From: Candidatus Bathyarchaeia archaeon
GTDB taxonomy: Archaea > Thermoproteota > Bathyarchaeia > Bathyarchaeales > Bathycorpusculaceae
Assembly (NCBI GenBank): GCA_041447175.1
Contig: CP166960.1
Location: 2,000,519-2,064,518 of the forward strand
Direction: 5' to 3'
Length of the DNA: 64,000 nucleotides
The position numbers and the translations under genes were made by a program. The notes below the pieces were generated by a model. That model saw only the letters and a program-made list of their open reading frames with translations. It was not told where the DNA came from and searched no databases. Below, piece after piece: positions 26,832 to 35,865 of this stretch (position 1 is the first letter of the stretch; each line of letters opens with the position of its first letter).

Positions 26832-27689
26832 TTGAATTTTAAAACTGAAGAACTCGAGATCCTAAACCTGCTTGGGTTGACCACCCGGCAAGCCGAAGTT
26901 TACATAACCATGGTTCAATTGGGACCCTCACGGGTCACATCAATCGCGAAAAACGCCCAGATTGAACGGTCCGAAGTCTTCCGAGTGATGCCCATACTCC
27001 GACAACTGGGCTTGGTTAGAAAAATCTTGACAAACCCAGTCACCTACGAGGCACTCACCATCACCGAGGGAATCACTGCACTTTTAGAGCAAGCAAACGA
27101 GGAGCATGAGGCAATTAAAGTCAGAGCTCATCAAATAGTTAAACACCATAGAAAAAGGGTTTTTGAAAGAAAAGAGCACGAGGAGCCTAAATACTTCTTA
27201 ATTTATGGCCAGAAGGCAGAAAGAAGAGAGTTAATGGCGACTCTTAAGAAGGTTGAAAGCACGATAGATTGCATAGTAGAGTGGAATCAGTTTCTTAGAG
27301 TGCTTGACAAACATTTTGAGCTTTTTGAGAATGCTCTAAAACGGGGAGTTATTATACGAACTCTCACAAATGCCTCGATACATCAGGGAATACCCAAAAG
27401 CGTTCTATCATTAAAGAAAGAAGGCGATTTAGAAATTAGACATCTTTCAACTGCACCACCTGCAATTCTGGCTTTAGTTGATGGCAAAACTTCGGAGATA
27501 GTAACCTATGACCCCCTGAATTCTGAAGCGCTAACAAGTCTATGGTCAAATAATAGAGAGTTCATTGCAGTAATGCGAGACTACTTTAGCATGAAATGGA
27601 ACCTTGCAGCCGAGCAGACAGAATTTCAGAAAATTGGCAAAATTGGTTCATTATTGGAGTTAGAGAAAAGATACGGTGTAAGGGAATGA
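26832..27689 (+). CDS. TrmB-type transcriptional regulator (module 4)
   Basis: This 285-residue regulator starts with TTG 26832, preceded by GGAGAGAAG at 26818-26826. The TrmB winged helix is at about residues 8-85 (LGLTTRQAEVYITMVQLG...RSEVFRVMPILRQLGLVRKI). The C-terminal half has ALKRGVIIRTLTNAS and ends YFSMKWNLA. It is close in length and sequence to the module 1 regulator, in keeping with the matching operators. It is the last + strand gene before the minus-strand aromatic operon. Confidence 0.85.
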   Translation: MNFKTEELEILNLLGLTTRQAEVYITMVQLGPSRVTSIAKNAQIERSEVFRVMPILRQLGLVRKILTNPVTYEALTITEGITALLEQANEEHEAIKVRAHQIVKHHRKRVFERKEHEEPKYFLIYGQKAERRELMATLKKVESTIDCIVEWNQFLRVLDKHFELFENALKRGVIIRTLTNASIHQGIPKSVLSLKKEGDLEIRHLSTAPPAILALVDGKTSEIVTYDPLNSEALTSLWSNNREFIAVMRDYFSMKWNLAAEQTEFQKIGKIGSLLELEKRYGVRE

Positions 27690-27809
27690 ACCAGGTCACA
27701 AATCGAGGGGGTTCTCAGGCAGTATGCATGCCATGATTGCTTCTTCCTTCTTGAAAGGCCATTAAAAGCTACTTGACGCGGCGCAACCTGCAAGTCGAAC
27801 AGTTAAAGG

Positions 27810-28682
27810 CTATTTTTCTGTTGACTCAAGCATTTTGTACATGACTTCATAGGATTTAACGAAGTCAGCGTCAGATTTCTCCAACTTTTGCTTAAGCTGC
27901 TTCATCCGTTCAGTGATGGTTGCTGAATCTTGCTGTTTTATCAGGTCTAGCCACTCCTGGGCTTTCGTGATGAATTGCGCCTCGATTTCCCGAATTTTGG
28001 GCAGTTTTGTTTGAAGATTAGCAAACAAATCAGGTGTTTCTAGCGCTGTGGCTTCTGCTAACGTGAACAGCATGCGGTACGTGGTTCCCGCCACCTGCTT
28101 GGTCTCGGCAAAATCAGGTTGCTCCAGCAACGTTTCACAAGCGGCAAGGCCAAGAAAGTGCGGCATCCCCAAAACCACAGAAATCAACGCATCATGCTTT
28201 TCCGGCGACATTACAAAAACGTGGGCACCTTCCTTATCGAGCCATTTGCGAAATTCGTCGGCGTAGGCAGTTTCTTGGGCGTTGGTGGGTGTGAGGATGT
28301 AGGTTTTGTGTTTGACGCCTTTGCTTCCTGGACCAAAAAGGGGGTGAGTCCCCAAAACCAAGCCACGCGTCAAGTTCTCATGCATCACCTTAACAGGGTA
28401 CTCTTTGATTGAGCAGATGTCCATGATGACTTGGTCTTCGCGTGTGTTAGGGGCGATTGTTTTGACCACTTCCTCAAAGGAACTTATGGAAACGCAGAGC
28501 ATTATGCGGTCGGCGGCTTTCACGGCGTCAGTGAAAGTGGCGGTTTGTACGCCAAGCTCTTCTCCCAGCACCGCAAGCTTCTGCGTGTTTCTGCTTGCGA
28601 GGATAACGTGGTCTCCGTTTTCTTTGCAGAACTTCGCGAACCAGACGCCCATTTTTCCTGCGCCCAGAATCGCGGTGTTCAT
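27810..28682 (-). CDS. tyrA: Prephenate dehydrogenase
   Basis: This 290-residue NAD(P)-dependent enzyme oxidises prephenate to 4-hydroxyphenylpyruvate for tyrosine. It has a Rossmann start (AILGAGKMGVWFAKF), the catalytic histidine region LGTHPLFGPGS, and the helical C-terminal dimerisation domain with a charged end. It starts 1 nt after the aminotransferase stop and is the last gene of the aromatic operon. No chorismate mutase or ACT domain is fused to it. Confidence 0.93.
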   Translation of the reverse strand: MNTAILGAGKMGVWFAKFCKENGDHVILASRNTQKLAVLGEELGVQTATFTDAVKAADRIMLCVSISSFEEVVKTIAPNTREDQVIMDICSIKEYPVKVMHENLTRGLVLGTHPLFGPGSKGVKHKTYILTPTNAQETAYADEFRKWLDKEGAHVFVMSPEKHDALISVVLGMPHFLGLAACETLLEQPDFAETKQVAGTTYRMLFTLAEATALETPDLFANLQTKLPKIREIEAQFITKAQEWLDLIKQQDSATITERMKQLKQKLEKSDADFVKSYEVMYKMLESTEK

Positions 28683-28683
28683 T

Positions 28684-29817
28684 TTACTGAGCCTCGCAGA
28701 TGCGTTGTAGCGCAGTTTCTATCTGGTCGCGTGGTGCCGTCAAAGAGATGCGGAAGTGTTCAAGGTAGTCTCCAAAAGAGGAGCCTGGAGCGATGGCGAC
28801 GCCTTTGTCAAGCAGGTCCATGGTGAATTTTTCGGAGTTTAACCCGTCGCGTTTGGGAAACACGTAGAAGGGGGCTTCGGGTTTAGAGAAGGAAAAGCCC
28901 GCTTTTGCTAGCATCTCGCTTGCTATGTCAGCGCGTTCTTTGTACTCGTTTTTGATGGCGGTCGCGATTTTTTCTCGCAGCTCTAAACCTTTCATGGCGG
29001 CTTCTTGAACGAAAACGGGGACGTTGTTGATTGTTATTTGGTTTAGTTTGGTTATCTTGTCCACCAGCATTTTTTCGGCGATGATGTAGCCGATACGCCA
29101 GCCGGTCATTGTGAAGGTTTTGCTAAAGCCGTTACTGAGGATGTGTTTACATTCGCCGTCGTATTCCAAGATGCTTTTGGTTTTGGTGAAGGCGATGGCA
29201 GCGTAGACTTCGTCGGAGAGTATGGTTATGCCTCTGCGGTTGGCAACTTCAACCACGGCATCAAGGGTTTTGTCATCCATGATTTTGCTGGTGGGGTTGT
29301 TTGGGTTATTGAGAATAATCATTTTGGTGTCTTGGTCAATAAGCGCCTCAAGTTCAGCGGGGTCTACTTTCCAGCCGTTCTCCAATTTGGTTGGAAGAAG
29401 TTTTACGGTGGCACCTATGTTTTTTGCAATCAGGCTGTAGGCGGTCCAGTAAGGTGTGGGGATAATGATGTTGCCGCCGTTTCGCGTCATTAAATACATG
29501 GTGGCAAAGACGCCCCACTTAGAGCCAGGGGTGATTACAACGTTTTCGGCTTTGACGCCGTGAATTTGGGCGATTTCTTCGCGGAGTTTCATTTCGCCGT
29601 AAGCAGAAGAGTACTTGGTTTTTCCTGCCTTCATTGCAGCGTACGCGGATTCTACAATTTCAGGAGGCGTGTCTAAGTCGGGGTCGCCCAAGTTAAGTCG
29701 GATTATTTTTTTACCTTCACTTTCCAGTTTTAGGGCTTTCTCATTTATTTCATATAGCATACAGGTTACTCTCCGTAAAGAGTTAGCGTAAGTTCCTATT
29801 CTTGAACGGAACTGCAC
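28684..29817 (-). CDS. Class I/II aminotransferase, probably aromatic/aspartate
   Basis: This 377-residue PLP enzyme of fold type I (subgroup I-gamma like) has LNLGDPDLDTPPEIV near the start and the NNPNNPTSKI asparagine region. The Schiff-base lysine lies in SNGFSKTFTMTGWRIGYI and the phosphate/carboxylate-binding arginine in FRISLTAP. The GTG at 29817 is needed to include the family's N-terminal SRIGTYANSLRRVTCM segment; it overlaps the chorismate mutase 3' end by 22 nt. Between chorismate mutase and tyrA, its likely job is transamination of phenylpyruvate and hydroxyphenylpyruvate. Confidence 0.88.
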   Translation of the reverse strand: MQFRSRIGTYANSLRRVTCMLYEINEKALKLESEGKKIIRLNLGDPDLDTPPEIVESAYAAMKAGKTKYSSAYGEMKLREEIAQIHGVKAENVVITPGSKWGVFATMYLMTRNGGNIIIPTPYWTAYSLIAKNIGATVKLLPTKLENGWKVDPAELEALIDQDTKMIILNNPNNPTSKIMDDKTLDAVVEVANRRGITILSDEVYAAIAFTKTKSILEYDGECKHILSNGFSKTFTMTGWRIGYIIAEKMLVDKITKLNQITINNVPVFVQEAAMKGLELREKIATAIKNEYKERADIASEMLAKAGFSFSKPEAPFYVFPKRDGLNSEKFTMDLLDKGVAIAPGSSFGDYLEHFRISLTAPRDQIETALQRICEAQ

Positions 29818-30056
29818 ATATTAACTATTTCGCGGTAAACTGCCTCAACTAAAACGGGGTCAATCCCCAACTGCTCGGCTTGGTCTCGAATGCGCTGGTA
29901 AAGCAGTTTTTCACGCGCCAAATCCTTCACGGGCAACCCCTGCAGCTTCTTTGCAGAGCCGATGTCTTCGCAGATTTTCACGCGGTCAGCAAGCAAACGC
30001 AAAATCTGCTCATCTACAAAGTCAATTTTTTTGCGCATGTCTTTGAGGTTAGCCAT
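29796..30056 (-). CDS. aroQ: Chorismate mutase, AroQ type
   Basis: This 86-residue all-helical enzyme rearranges chorismate to prephenate. The first helix (KKIDFVDEQILRLLADRVKICEDIGSAK) carries the active-site arginine and lysine positions of the AroQ fold, and the third helix ends EAVYREIVNMC. It is stand-alone, not fused to pheA or tyrA. Its ATG overlaps the aroC stop as TGATG. Confidence 0.92.
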   Translation of the reverse strand: MANLKDMRKKIDFVDEQILRLLADRVKICEDIGSAKKLQGLPVKDLAREKLLYQRIRDQAEQLGIDPVLVEAVYREIVNMCSSVQE

Positions 30057-31168
30057 CAGTCTTGCCTCTTGAGGACTTGGGGTAAGAAGCCTGCCCTAAT
30101 CAGGTGGTCGGCTAAGGTTATTGCAACGGCGGCTTCCACGGCGGGAACCGCTTTGGGAACCACGCAGGGGTCGTGTCTGCCCCCAACTTTGACTTTGGCG
30201 TTTTCCATTTTGGAGAGGTCAACGGTTTGCTGCTCCTTGGTGATGGAGGGGGTAGGTTTGATGGCTACGCGCAAAGTTATGGGCATACCTGACGATATGC
30301 CGCCCAAAATGCCTCCAGACTGATTAGTTGCCGTTGCCACTTTGTTGGCCTGCATTTGGAAGGCATCGTTAGCTTGGGAACCAAGAAGTTCGGTTATACG
30401 AAAGCCTGCGCCAAACTCAACGCCTTTGACCGCAGGAACCGCAAACAAGTTCTTTGCAAGGTCTGCATCTAAAGTATCATACAACGGTTCCCCAACACCA
30501 ACAGGAACATTAAGAGCGATGCATTCCACGATGCCGCCCAAGCTGTCGCCGGCTTTGCGTGCTTCTAAAATGGCTTCCTCCATGCGCTGCGCACAAGCTA
30601 GGTGGGGGCACCTTGATGCTGACTGGTAAGTGTTTTGCCGAATAGTTTCAAGGCTTGGCAACTCTTCAACGCGGTTTCTGCCAATGGACACTGTATAGGC
30701 TAACACGTCAACACCTAAATGATTCAGCAGTTTTTTTGCTAAAGCACCCGCCATTATAAGCGCTACCGTGACTCTGCCCGAAAATCTTCCACCACCACGA
30801 TAGTCATTGAAGCTGCCGTACTTGACTTTGGCGGGGTAGTCGGCGTGGGCGGGTCGGGGCAGGTTTTGGAGGCTGTCGTAGTCGCTGGAGCGGGTTTCTC
30901 GGTTCGCTACTATCATGCAAATCGGGGCGCCCGTCGTGAATCCGTTAAAGACCCCCGAAAGAATCTGAACAACATCCTTTTCCACTCGTCCTGAAACCAA
31001 TTCGGGTTTTTGCAGGGGAATCCGCCTGTCCAAATCTGCCTGCACATCCACCTCAGAAAAAGGCAGCCCCGCGGGGCAACCGTCAACAACTACGCCTATC
31101 TGGCGTCCGTGGCTTTCCCCAAAACTTGTAACAGTGAATTCTTTACCTATCGAGTTCCCCAACGACAT
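30056..31168 (-). CDS. aroC: Chorismate synthase
   Basis: This 370-residue FMN-dependent enzyme eliminates phosphate from EPSP to give chorismate. Signatures present are GNSIGKEFTVTSFGESHG at the start, GGGRFSGRVTVALIMAGA in the middle and GGRHDPCVVPKAVPAVEA near the C-terminus. It overlaps aroA by 26 nt at its 5' end and chorismate mutase by 1 nt at its 3' end. Confidence 0.95.
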   Translation of the reverse strand: MSLGNSIGKEFTVTSFGESHGRQIGVVVDGCPAGLPFSEVDVQADLDRRIPLQKPELVSGRVEKDVVQILSGVFNGFTTGAPICMIVANRETRSSDYDSLQNLPRPAHADYPAKVKYGSFNDYRGGGRFSGRVTVALIMAGALAKKLLNHLGVDVLAYTVSIGRNRVEELPSLETIRQNTYQSASRCPHLACAQRMEEAILEARKAGDSLGGIVECIALNVPVGVGEPLYDTLDADLAKNLFAVPAVKGVEFGAGFRITELLGSQANDAFQMQANKVATATNQSGGILGGISSGMPITLRVAIKPTPSITKEQQTVDLSKMENAKVKVGGRHDPCVVPKAVPAVEAAVAITLADHLIRAGFLPQVLKRQD

Positions 31169-32444
31169 CGGCTCCTAACGCAGTTAAATCAGTGAAGAAC
31201 CGCGGATAAGACTTTCTGACACATTCAGCGTCCTGAATCACCGTTTCGCCCTCGGCTCGCAAAGCGGCGACAGCGCACGCCATGGCAATTCGGTGGTCGT
31301 TGTGGGTGTCTATTGAGGTGCCGTGAAGTTTGCAAGGTCCCTTGATGGTTAAGCTGCTTTCATCCATAGCAATATCCGCGCCCATCTTGGATAGCTCCGC
31401 GTAAAGTGTGGCTAAACGGTCAGATTCCTTGAACTTTAAGCGTTCCGCGTCATGAATCCGCGAGGTTCCGTCAGCGTAGCAGGCAAGCACTGTACATATG
31501 GGAACAAGGTCAGGGATGTCTCGTGCATCCACGTCCCCAGCAGTCAGCAGGTTGCCATCGCCTTCGATTTCAATTTGGTTCTCACAAACTTTGACGTTGA
31601 CACCCATCTCCTTGAGGATACGCACGATGGCTTTGTCGCCTTGAATTGAGCCATAGTCAAGGTTTTTGATGGCAACGTTGGATTCAGTGAGGGCTGCTGC
31701 TGCAAGCAGAAAAGCCGCCGAAGAGAAATCGCCTGGAACCATGCTGTCTAAGGGAGTGTAGGTTTGGTCGGCGGGGATTTTTACGCGGCTAAAATCCTCA
31801 GAAATATCGACTTTGACGCCGTGTTTGTCCAAAACATTTTCGGTCATGAGCACGTAGCTTTTGGATTCCATCAGCGACGTTAAAGTCAACAAGGTGTCGG
31901 CTTTTGCCAAGGGGCAGGCAAACATGAGCCCAGAAACGAATTGGCTGCTTACATCGCCAGGCATGGAGGTTCGTCCGCCGTGTATGCCTCCACCTTCCAC
32001 AACAACAGACGTTTTTCCCCGCATCGTCTGAATTTGGGTTGGGGCACCAAGTTTTTTCAGACTCTCCAGCAACGGCGCTATGGGTCGTTTTGCTAAGCCT
32101 TTTCCGAGGACAAAAACGGATGGTTCAGGTGCTAAAGCGGCAACGGGAATCATGAACCTTAGGGTAGCGCCTGATTCGCCGCAGTCTATGGGTTTTTTTG
32201 CGCCTTTTAGTTGAGTTGTGCCTTCAACAATCCAGCAGTTCTCTGTTTCTGTGACTTTTGCGCCCAGTGCCTTGACGGCTCGCAGGGTGGCTTGGGTGTC
32301 TTCAGAGATTAGTGGGTTAGACAGCTTGGATTTGCCGCAGGCTAGAGCGGTTGCGATGAGCATTCGCTGGGTGTAGGGTTTGGATGGAGGGGCGCATACG
32401 TCGCCTCGGAGTTTTTCGGTTCTTTGAACTGTGAGGTTGGTCAT
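31143..32444 (-). CDS. aroA: 3-phosphoshikimate 1-carboxyvinyltransferase (EPSP synthase)
   Basis: This 433-residue two-domain enzyme transfers enolpyruvate from PEP to shikimate 3-phosphate. Visible motifs are PPSKPYTQRMLIATALACG (substrate loop), GESGATLRFMIPVAAL, RLKFKESDRL and the DHRIAMACAVAAL near the end. The start overlaps the shikimate kinase gene by 4 nt. It belongs to the aromatic operon. Confidence 0.95.
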   Translation of the reverse strand: MTNLTVQRTEKLRGDVCAPPSKPYTQRMLIATALACGKSKLSNPLISEDTQATLRAVKALGAKVTETENCWIVEGTTQLKGAKKPIDCGESGATLRFMIPVAALAPEPSVFVLGKGLAKRPIAPLLESLKKLGAPTQIQTMRGKTSVVVEGGGIHGGRTSMPGDVSSQFVSGLMFACPLAKADTLLTLTSLMESKSYVLMTENVLDKHGVKVDISEDFSRVKIPADQTYTPLDSMVPGDFSSAAFLLAAAALTESNVAIKNLDYGSIQGDKAIVRILKEMGVNVKVCENQIEIEGDGNLLTAGDVDARDIPDLVPICTVLACYADGTSRIHDAERLKFKESDRLATLYAELSKMGADIAMDESSLTIKGPCKLHGTSIDTHNDHRIAMACAVAALRAEGETVIQDAECVRKSYPRFFTDLTALGADVVGELDR

Positions 32445-33322
32445 TGTTGGGTCATCACTTTAGCTTTTTGGTGGTTTAACCCTGCCGTTATTACTTCGCC
32501 TGTGTGCCGCTCAAGGGCGGTCTTAACGTGGTCAATTGCGTCGGGGGAAACCACCGTGGTTACGGCGGGACCTTTTCCGCAGAGCCCCGCAGCGAGTGCT
32601 CCTGCGTTGAGGGCATCTATTGCCACGGAGCAGTCGTAGCCTAACGCTGCGGAGTAGATTAACCCGTTTAGGGAGAGGGCAGTCCAGTAGTTTTCTTGGA
32701 GGGTTTCTTTGTAGGCTACGTCCACAAGCGGCTTAACAGTTTGCAGTTTTGCTACGTTGGAGTCGCCCGTGTAAGCCTTCTTGGAGGGCACATGGAACAG
32801 GACAGATAAACCCTCGGGCAATATTGAATGTTTGACAAGTCTCCTCTTTAAGTTATCTGTCACCACGATGCCGCCCAGAAACGATGCACACGCATCATCA
32901 AAGGCACCCGTCACAGTAACCCGTGCATCAAAGGCGGCGTCCACACCCAAATTGACCACCGCCAAGTCGTCAAGAGATTTTCCTAAAGCGGCAACAGTTG
33001 CCAGCGCCACAGCGTTTGCGGCGACGCTGCTGCTTTTTAAGCCGCGGGCAACGGGAATGTTTGAGGTTGTGGTCACTTTGGCGCCAAACTGCGTTTCCGC
33101 CTTAAAATGCTCCAGCACTCTGGTTGCGGCACGTTCAATTAACAGTGTATTCTCTGAGGGGTCCGAAACAATTTTGGCTTGGATCAGGTTTGGTTCGCTG
33201 GTAAGCTCCACTTCAGCCTTAGTCCAAAGGTCCACGCCGAAAGCTGCGCCTGCCCCGGTGGCGATGGCGTTCACGATTGTAGCTGCCCCGTGTGCGATGG
33301 CTGTTGCTTTTCCCAGAGTCAC
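32441..33322 (-). CDS. aroK: Shikimate kinase, archaeal GHMP type
   Basis: This 293-residue kinase of the GHMP superfamily is unrelated to bacterial AroK. The ATP-binding motif VARGLKSSSVAANAVALATV is clear, and the N-terminal GKATAIAHGAATIVNAIATGAGAAFG is typical of archaeal shikimate kinase. It phosphorylates shikimate at O-3. Placed between aroE and aroA in strict pathway order, which secures the assignment against homoserine kinase or mevalonate kinase relatives. Confidence 0.92.
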   Translation of the reverse strand: MTLGKATAIAHGAATIVNAIATGAGAAFGVDLWTKAEVELTSEPNLIQAKIVSDPSENTLLIERAATRVLEHFKAETQFGAKVTTTSNIPVARGLKSSSVAANAVALATVAALGKSLDDLAVVNLGVDAAFDARVTVTGAFDDACASFLGGIVVTDNLKRRLVKHSILPEGLSVLFHVPSKKAYTGDSNVAKLQTVKPLVDVAYKETLQENYWTALSLNGLIYSAALGYDCSVAIDALNAGALAAGLCGKGPAVTTVVSPDAIDHVKTALERHTGEVITAGLNHQKAKVMTQQ

Positions 33323-33332
33323 CTTTTATCAC

Positions 33333-34193
33333 CTATTGATGCAACTGTGATAGTGCTGCCTTCCTCATAACTCCTACGGGCGCAGCTTTGCCTGTCCATA
33401 GCTCAAAAGACGCCGCGCCTTGATAGAGCAGCATTTCCACACCGCTGACCACGCGGGCACCCGCCGTTTTGGCGTCTTTAGCTAACTGGGTTTCCAGCGG
33501 GTTGTACACGATGTCCATAACAGTCAAACGGGAAGTTAACCATTCTGGCTTCACAAGACTCAGGCGGGGTTGGGGTTGCATGCCCACGTTGGTAGCGTTA
33601 ATCAGTATGTCGGCGTCCTGCAGGTTTTGCCGGATATCGTCAGGGGCAGTTGAGGCGACGGCAACTTTTTTGCGGAATTTCTGGTTCAAGGTCTCCGCTA
33701 AACCAGCCAACTTCTGAGGCGTTCGGTTCAAAAGAACCAGCTCGTCAACTTCTCGTGCAAGAGCATAAGCAATGGCTTTTGCTGCACCGCCCGCGCCAAG
33801 CAAAACCAGCTTTTTTCCCGCCAATTCTGCCCCGTTTTCTTCCAGCGCGCGGTGGGCACCTGTGCCGTCGGTGCTAAAGCCGCGCAGTTTGCCGTTGTCG
33901 TTAAAGATTGTGTTAACTGATTCGAGAAACTGGGCGGTTTCGTCAACTTCATCCAAAAAGGGGATAACCGCTTTTTTGTGAGGCATCGTCACGTTCAAGC
34001 CGCGTATGCCCAAGCTGCGTACGCCGTTCATGGCGGCTTCAACTTGGCTGGGTAACACGTGAAAAGCCAAAAAAACGTCGTCTAGGTTTAGTGCTTGGAA
34101 AGCGGCGTTCTGCAGGGCGGGGCTTAAAGTGTGCTCTATGGGGTCGCCTATAACGCCGTATAGGGCGGTTTTTCCAGATATGTTCATGGTCAT
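33333..34193 (-). CDS. aroE: Shikimate dehydrogenase
   Basis: This 286-residue NADP-dependent enzyme reduces 3-dehydroshikimate. It has the substrate-binding GVIGDPIEHTLSPALQNAAF, the catalytic lysine region NVTMPHKKAVIPFLDE, and a Rossmann motif GAGGAAKAIAYALA. The ATG overlaps the end of aroD by 4 nt; a second ATG two codons in is possible. Confidence 0.94.
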   Translation of the reverse strand: MTMNISGKTALYGVIGDPIEHTLSPALQNAAFQALNLDDVFLAFHVLPSQVEAAMNGVRSLGIRGLNVTMPHKKAVIPFLDEVDETAQFLESVNTIFNDNGKLRGFSTDGTGAHRALEENGAELAGKKLVLLGAGGAAKAIAYALAREVDELVLLNRTPQKLAGLAETLNQKFRKKVAVASTAPDDIRQNLQDADILINATNVGMQPQPRLSLVKPEWLTSRLTVMDIVYNPLETQLAKDAKTAGARVVSGVEMLLYQGAASFELWTGKAAPVGVMRKAALSQLHQ

Positions 34194-34852
34194 TTGAGTC
34201 CCAATAACTCGTAAGCCGAACGCATCTCCGTAACCGTCATTTGCCCAGGCGCTGTTTCAGAGCCCCGTTCCAATGCGGCAAACGTGAAGAAGCCCCCGCA
34301 AAGAGGCGACAGAAGCCGCGAAACCTTGCCCAATGCCCCCATTGCAAAGCACACGGGTTTTTTCCTCACGGGGGCTGCCTGAAGAAACTGCAGCAGGGTA
34401 AGGTTGTCTTCCATTTTGTTGGCGGTGGTTACGATTTTGCAGACGTCGGCGCCGCTGGAGATTTCCCGCTCCAAGATGCGGTTTAGGTCGGGGATGCTTG
34501 GGGTTTTGGTGTAGTCGTGGAAGGAAACGACGCATTTGGCGCCGCGGGATTTGGCTTCGGTGACAAAGTTTTGAAGTTTAGGAGTAGACAACTCAGCATC
34601 CACATATCGAAAGCCACTTAACGCGGCGTGCAACAGAAACTCTTGCCGGTCCGCCTCTTTCTTTTGAGATTTATCCGTGGCAATCAGGGGGACACTGTGT
34701 TGTGCGGTTAAATCGGAAAGTTTAACGTTTTTTTCCAGGCAGTCTAATCGGACTTCAACAAAATCCACCTGTGACTCTTCGGCTTGTGCGATTAGCTTTT
34801 GGGCTTCCGCTACGGTTTTGGGAAGAATCGACACGCAGATTCGAATGGTCAA
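34190..34852 (-). CDS. aroD: 3-dehydroquinate dehydratase, type I
   Basis: This 220-residue TIM-barrel enzyme forms a Schiff base with 3-dehydroquinate. The EVRLDCLE motif, the catalytic histidine in VVSFHDYTKTPS and the lysine in VCKIVTTANKMED are present. It overlaps both neighbours by 4 nt, so the three genes are translationally coupled. Confidence 0.93.
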   Translation of the reverse strand: MTIRICVSILPKTVAEAQKLIAQAEESQVDFVEVRLDCLEKNVKLSDLTAQHSVPLIATDKSQKKEADRQEFLLHAALSGFRYVDAELSTPKLQNFVTEAKSRGAKCVVSFHDYTKTPSIPDLNRILEREISSGADVCKIVTTANKMEDNLTLLQFLQAAPVRKKPVCFAMGALGKVSRLLSPLCGGFFTFAALERGSETAPGQMTVTEMRSAYELLGLK

Positions 34853-35865
34853 CGTTCAATCACCGTTTCTTCCGTGACGGAGACGCCAAAATGCCTGCCG
34901 CCTTTCGCTGAGAGGTGAACCATAACTTCGTCGCCCTCTTTGAGCTCGGTGACTGGGGTGGAACCGTTTGGGGTGACGACGCGGATGGTTTCAGCATTTT
35001 GTAGGATGGTTTTGATGGTTTTGCCTTCCACTTGGGCTTCAATGAGCATAAGGGGGCGGATTTCGATTTTTACTCTACCAACGTTGGCTTTTCGGGTTTT
35101 GCCCTCACGGTTGACGACTATTACTTCGTCGCCTGCCTTGAGTTCAGAGAGGTACCGTGTGTTTTGTAGTGAACCCAACGTGTACATGGAAAGCGAGCCG
35201 GCGTTGACCCTGAACGGACGCGCCGCCACATAGGGATTCTCGTGCACCTCGGCTTCCACCAGAAAGAGCCCAGCGCTTTGGCTTCCGATAAGCATGCCTT
35301 CGCCTGCTTCCATCAGGTCACAGGTGTCCACACAGACCCGTGCGCCGTTGCCTATGGGTTTTGTGAGGGAGATTTTTGCGGTTGTCAACTCAGTTTTCAG
35401 CGCCTTGGGTTTTGCAACGACGACGGTCTTAAGCAACTCGTCAGCATCAGAGGTTTTGAGCAGCACACCATCGGTGCCTAACTCTAGGGTTTCAAGCACG
35501 ACGCGGGCTTCTTCAGCGTTGGCGACCTCGGCGACGAGTTTGCTTTTGCCGCGGGTTTTGGCGATGAGGTTCTCCAGTGGAATAACCCGCCAATCCGCAC
35601 AGTCAATAACGATGTATTTGACGCCTAACTCGGCGGCGTGAACCGCGAAATTTTCTGATTCCTTGCCTTTAATGGTTATGCGTAAAGCCTGAGGTAGAGT
35701 GGATAGGTTTTCTATCGGTTGCTGTTCTGCGGCTAAGTCTGTGAGGGTGACTTCGGATTGGTCGGCGGTGAAGACTATTTTGTTGCCGTTCACAACTGCG
35801 TCGCCGTACTGAGAAGCCAGCCCGCACAGGTTTTCTTGGTTGGTTTGTATCCAGAGTTCCTTCAA
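34849..35865 (-). CDS. aroB': 3-dehydroquinate synthase II (archaeal AroB')
   Basis: This 338-residue enzyme of the archaeal DHQ synthase II family oxidatively deaminates and cyclises 2-amino-3,7-dideoxy-D-threo-hept-6-ulosonate to 3-dehydroquinate. It starts KELWIQTNQENLCGLASQYGDAVV. The second half contains AGSLSMYTLGSLQNTRYLSELKAGDEV and ends in a beta-rich KEGDEVMVHLSAKGGRHFG. It overlaps the AroA' gene by 4 nt, the known partner of this non-classical entry to the shikimate pathway. Confidence 0.92.
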   Translation of the reverse strand: MKELWIQTNQENLCGLASQYGDAVVNGNKIVFTADQSEVTLTDLAAEQQPIENLSTLPQALRITIKGKESENFAVHAAELGVKYIVIDCADWRVIPLENLIAKTRGKSKLVAEVANAEEARVVLETLELGTDGVLLKTSDADELLKTVVVAKPKALKTELTTAKISLTKPIGNGARVCVDTCDLMEAGEGMLIGSQSAGLFLVEAEVHENPYVAARPFRVNAGSLSMYTLGSLQNTRYLSELKAGDEVIVVNREGKTRKANVGRVKIEIRPLMLIEAQVEGKTIKTILQNAETIRVVTPNGSTPVTELKEGDEVMVHLSAKGGRHFGVSVTEETVIER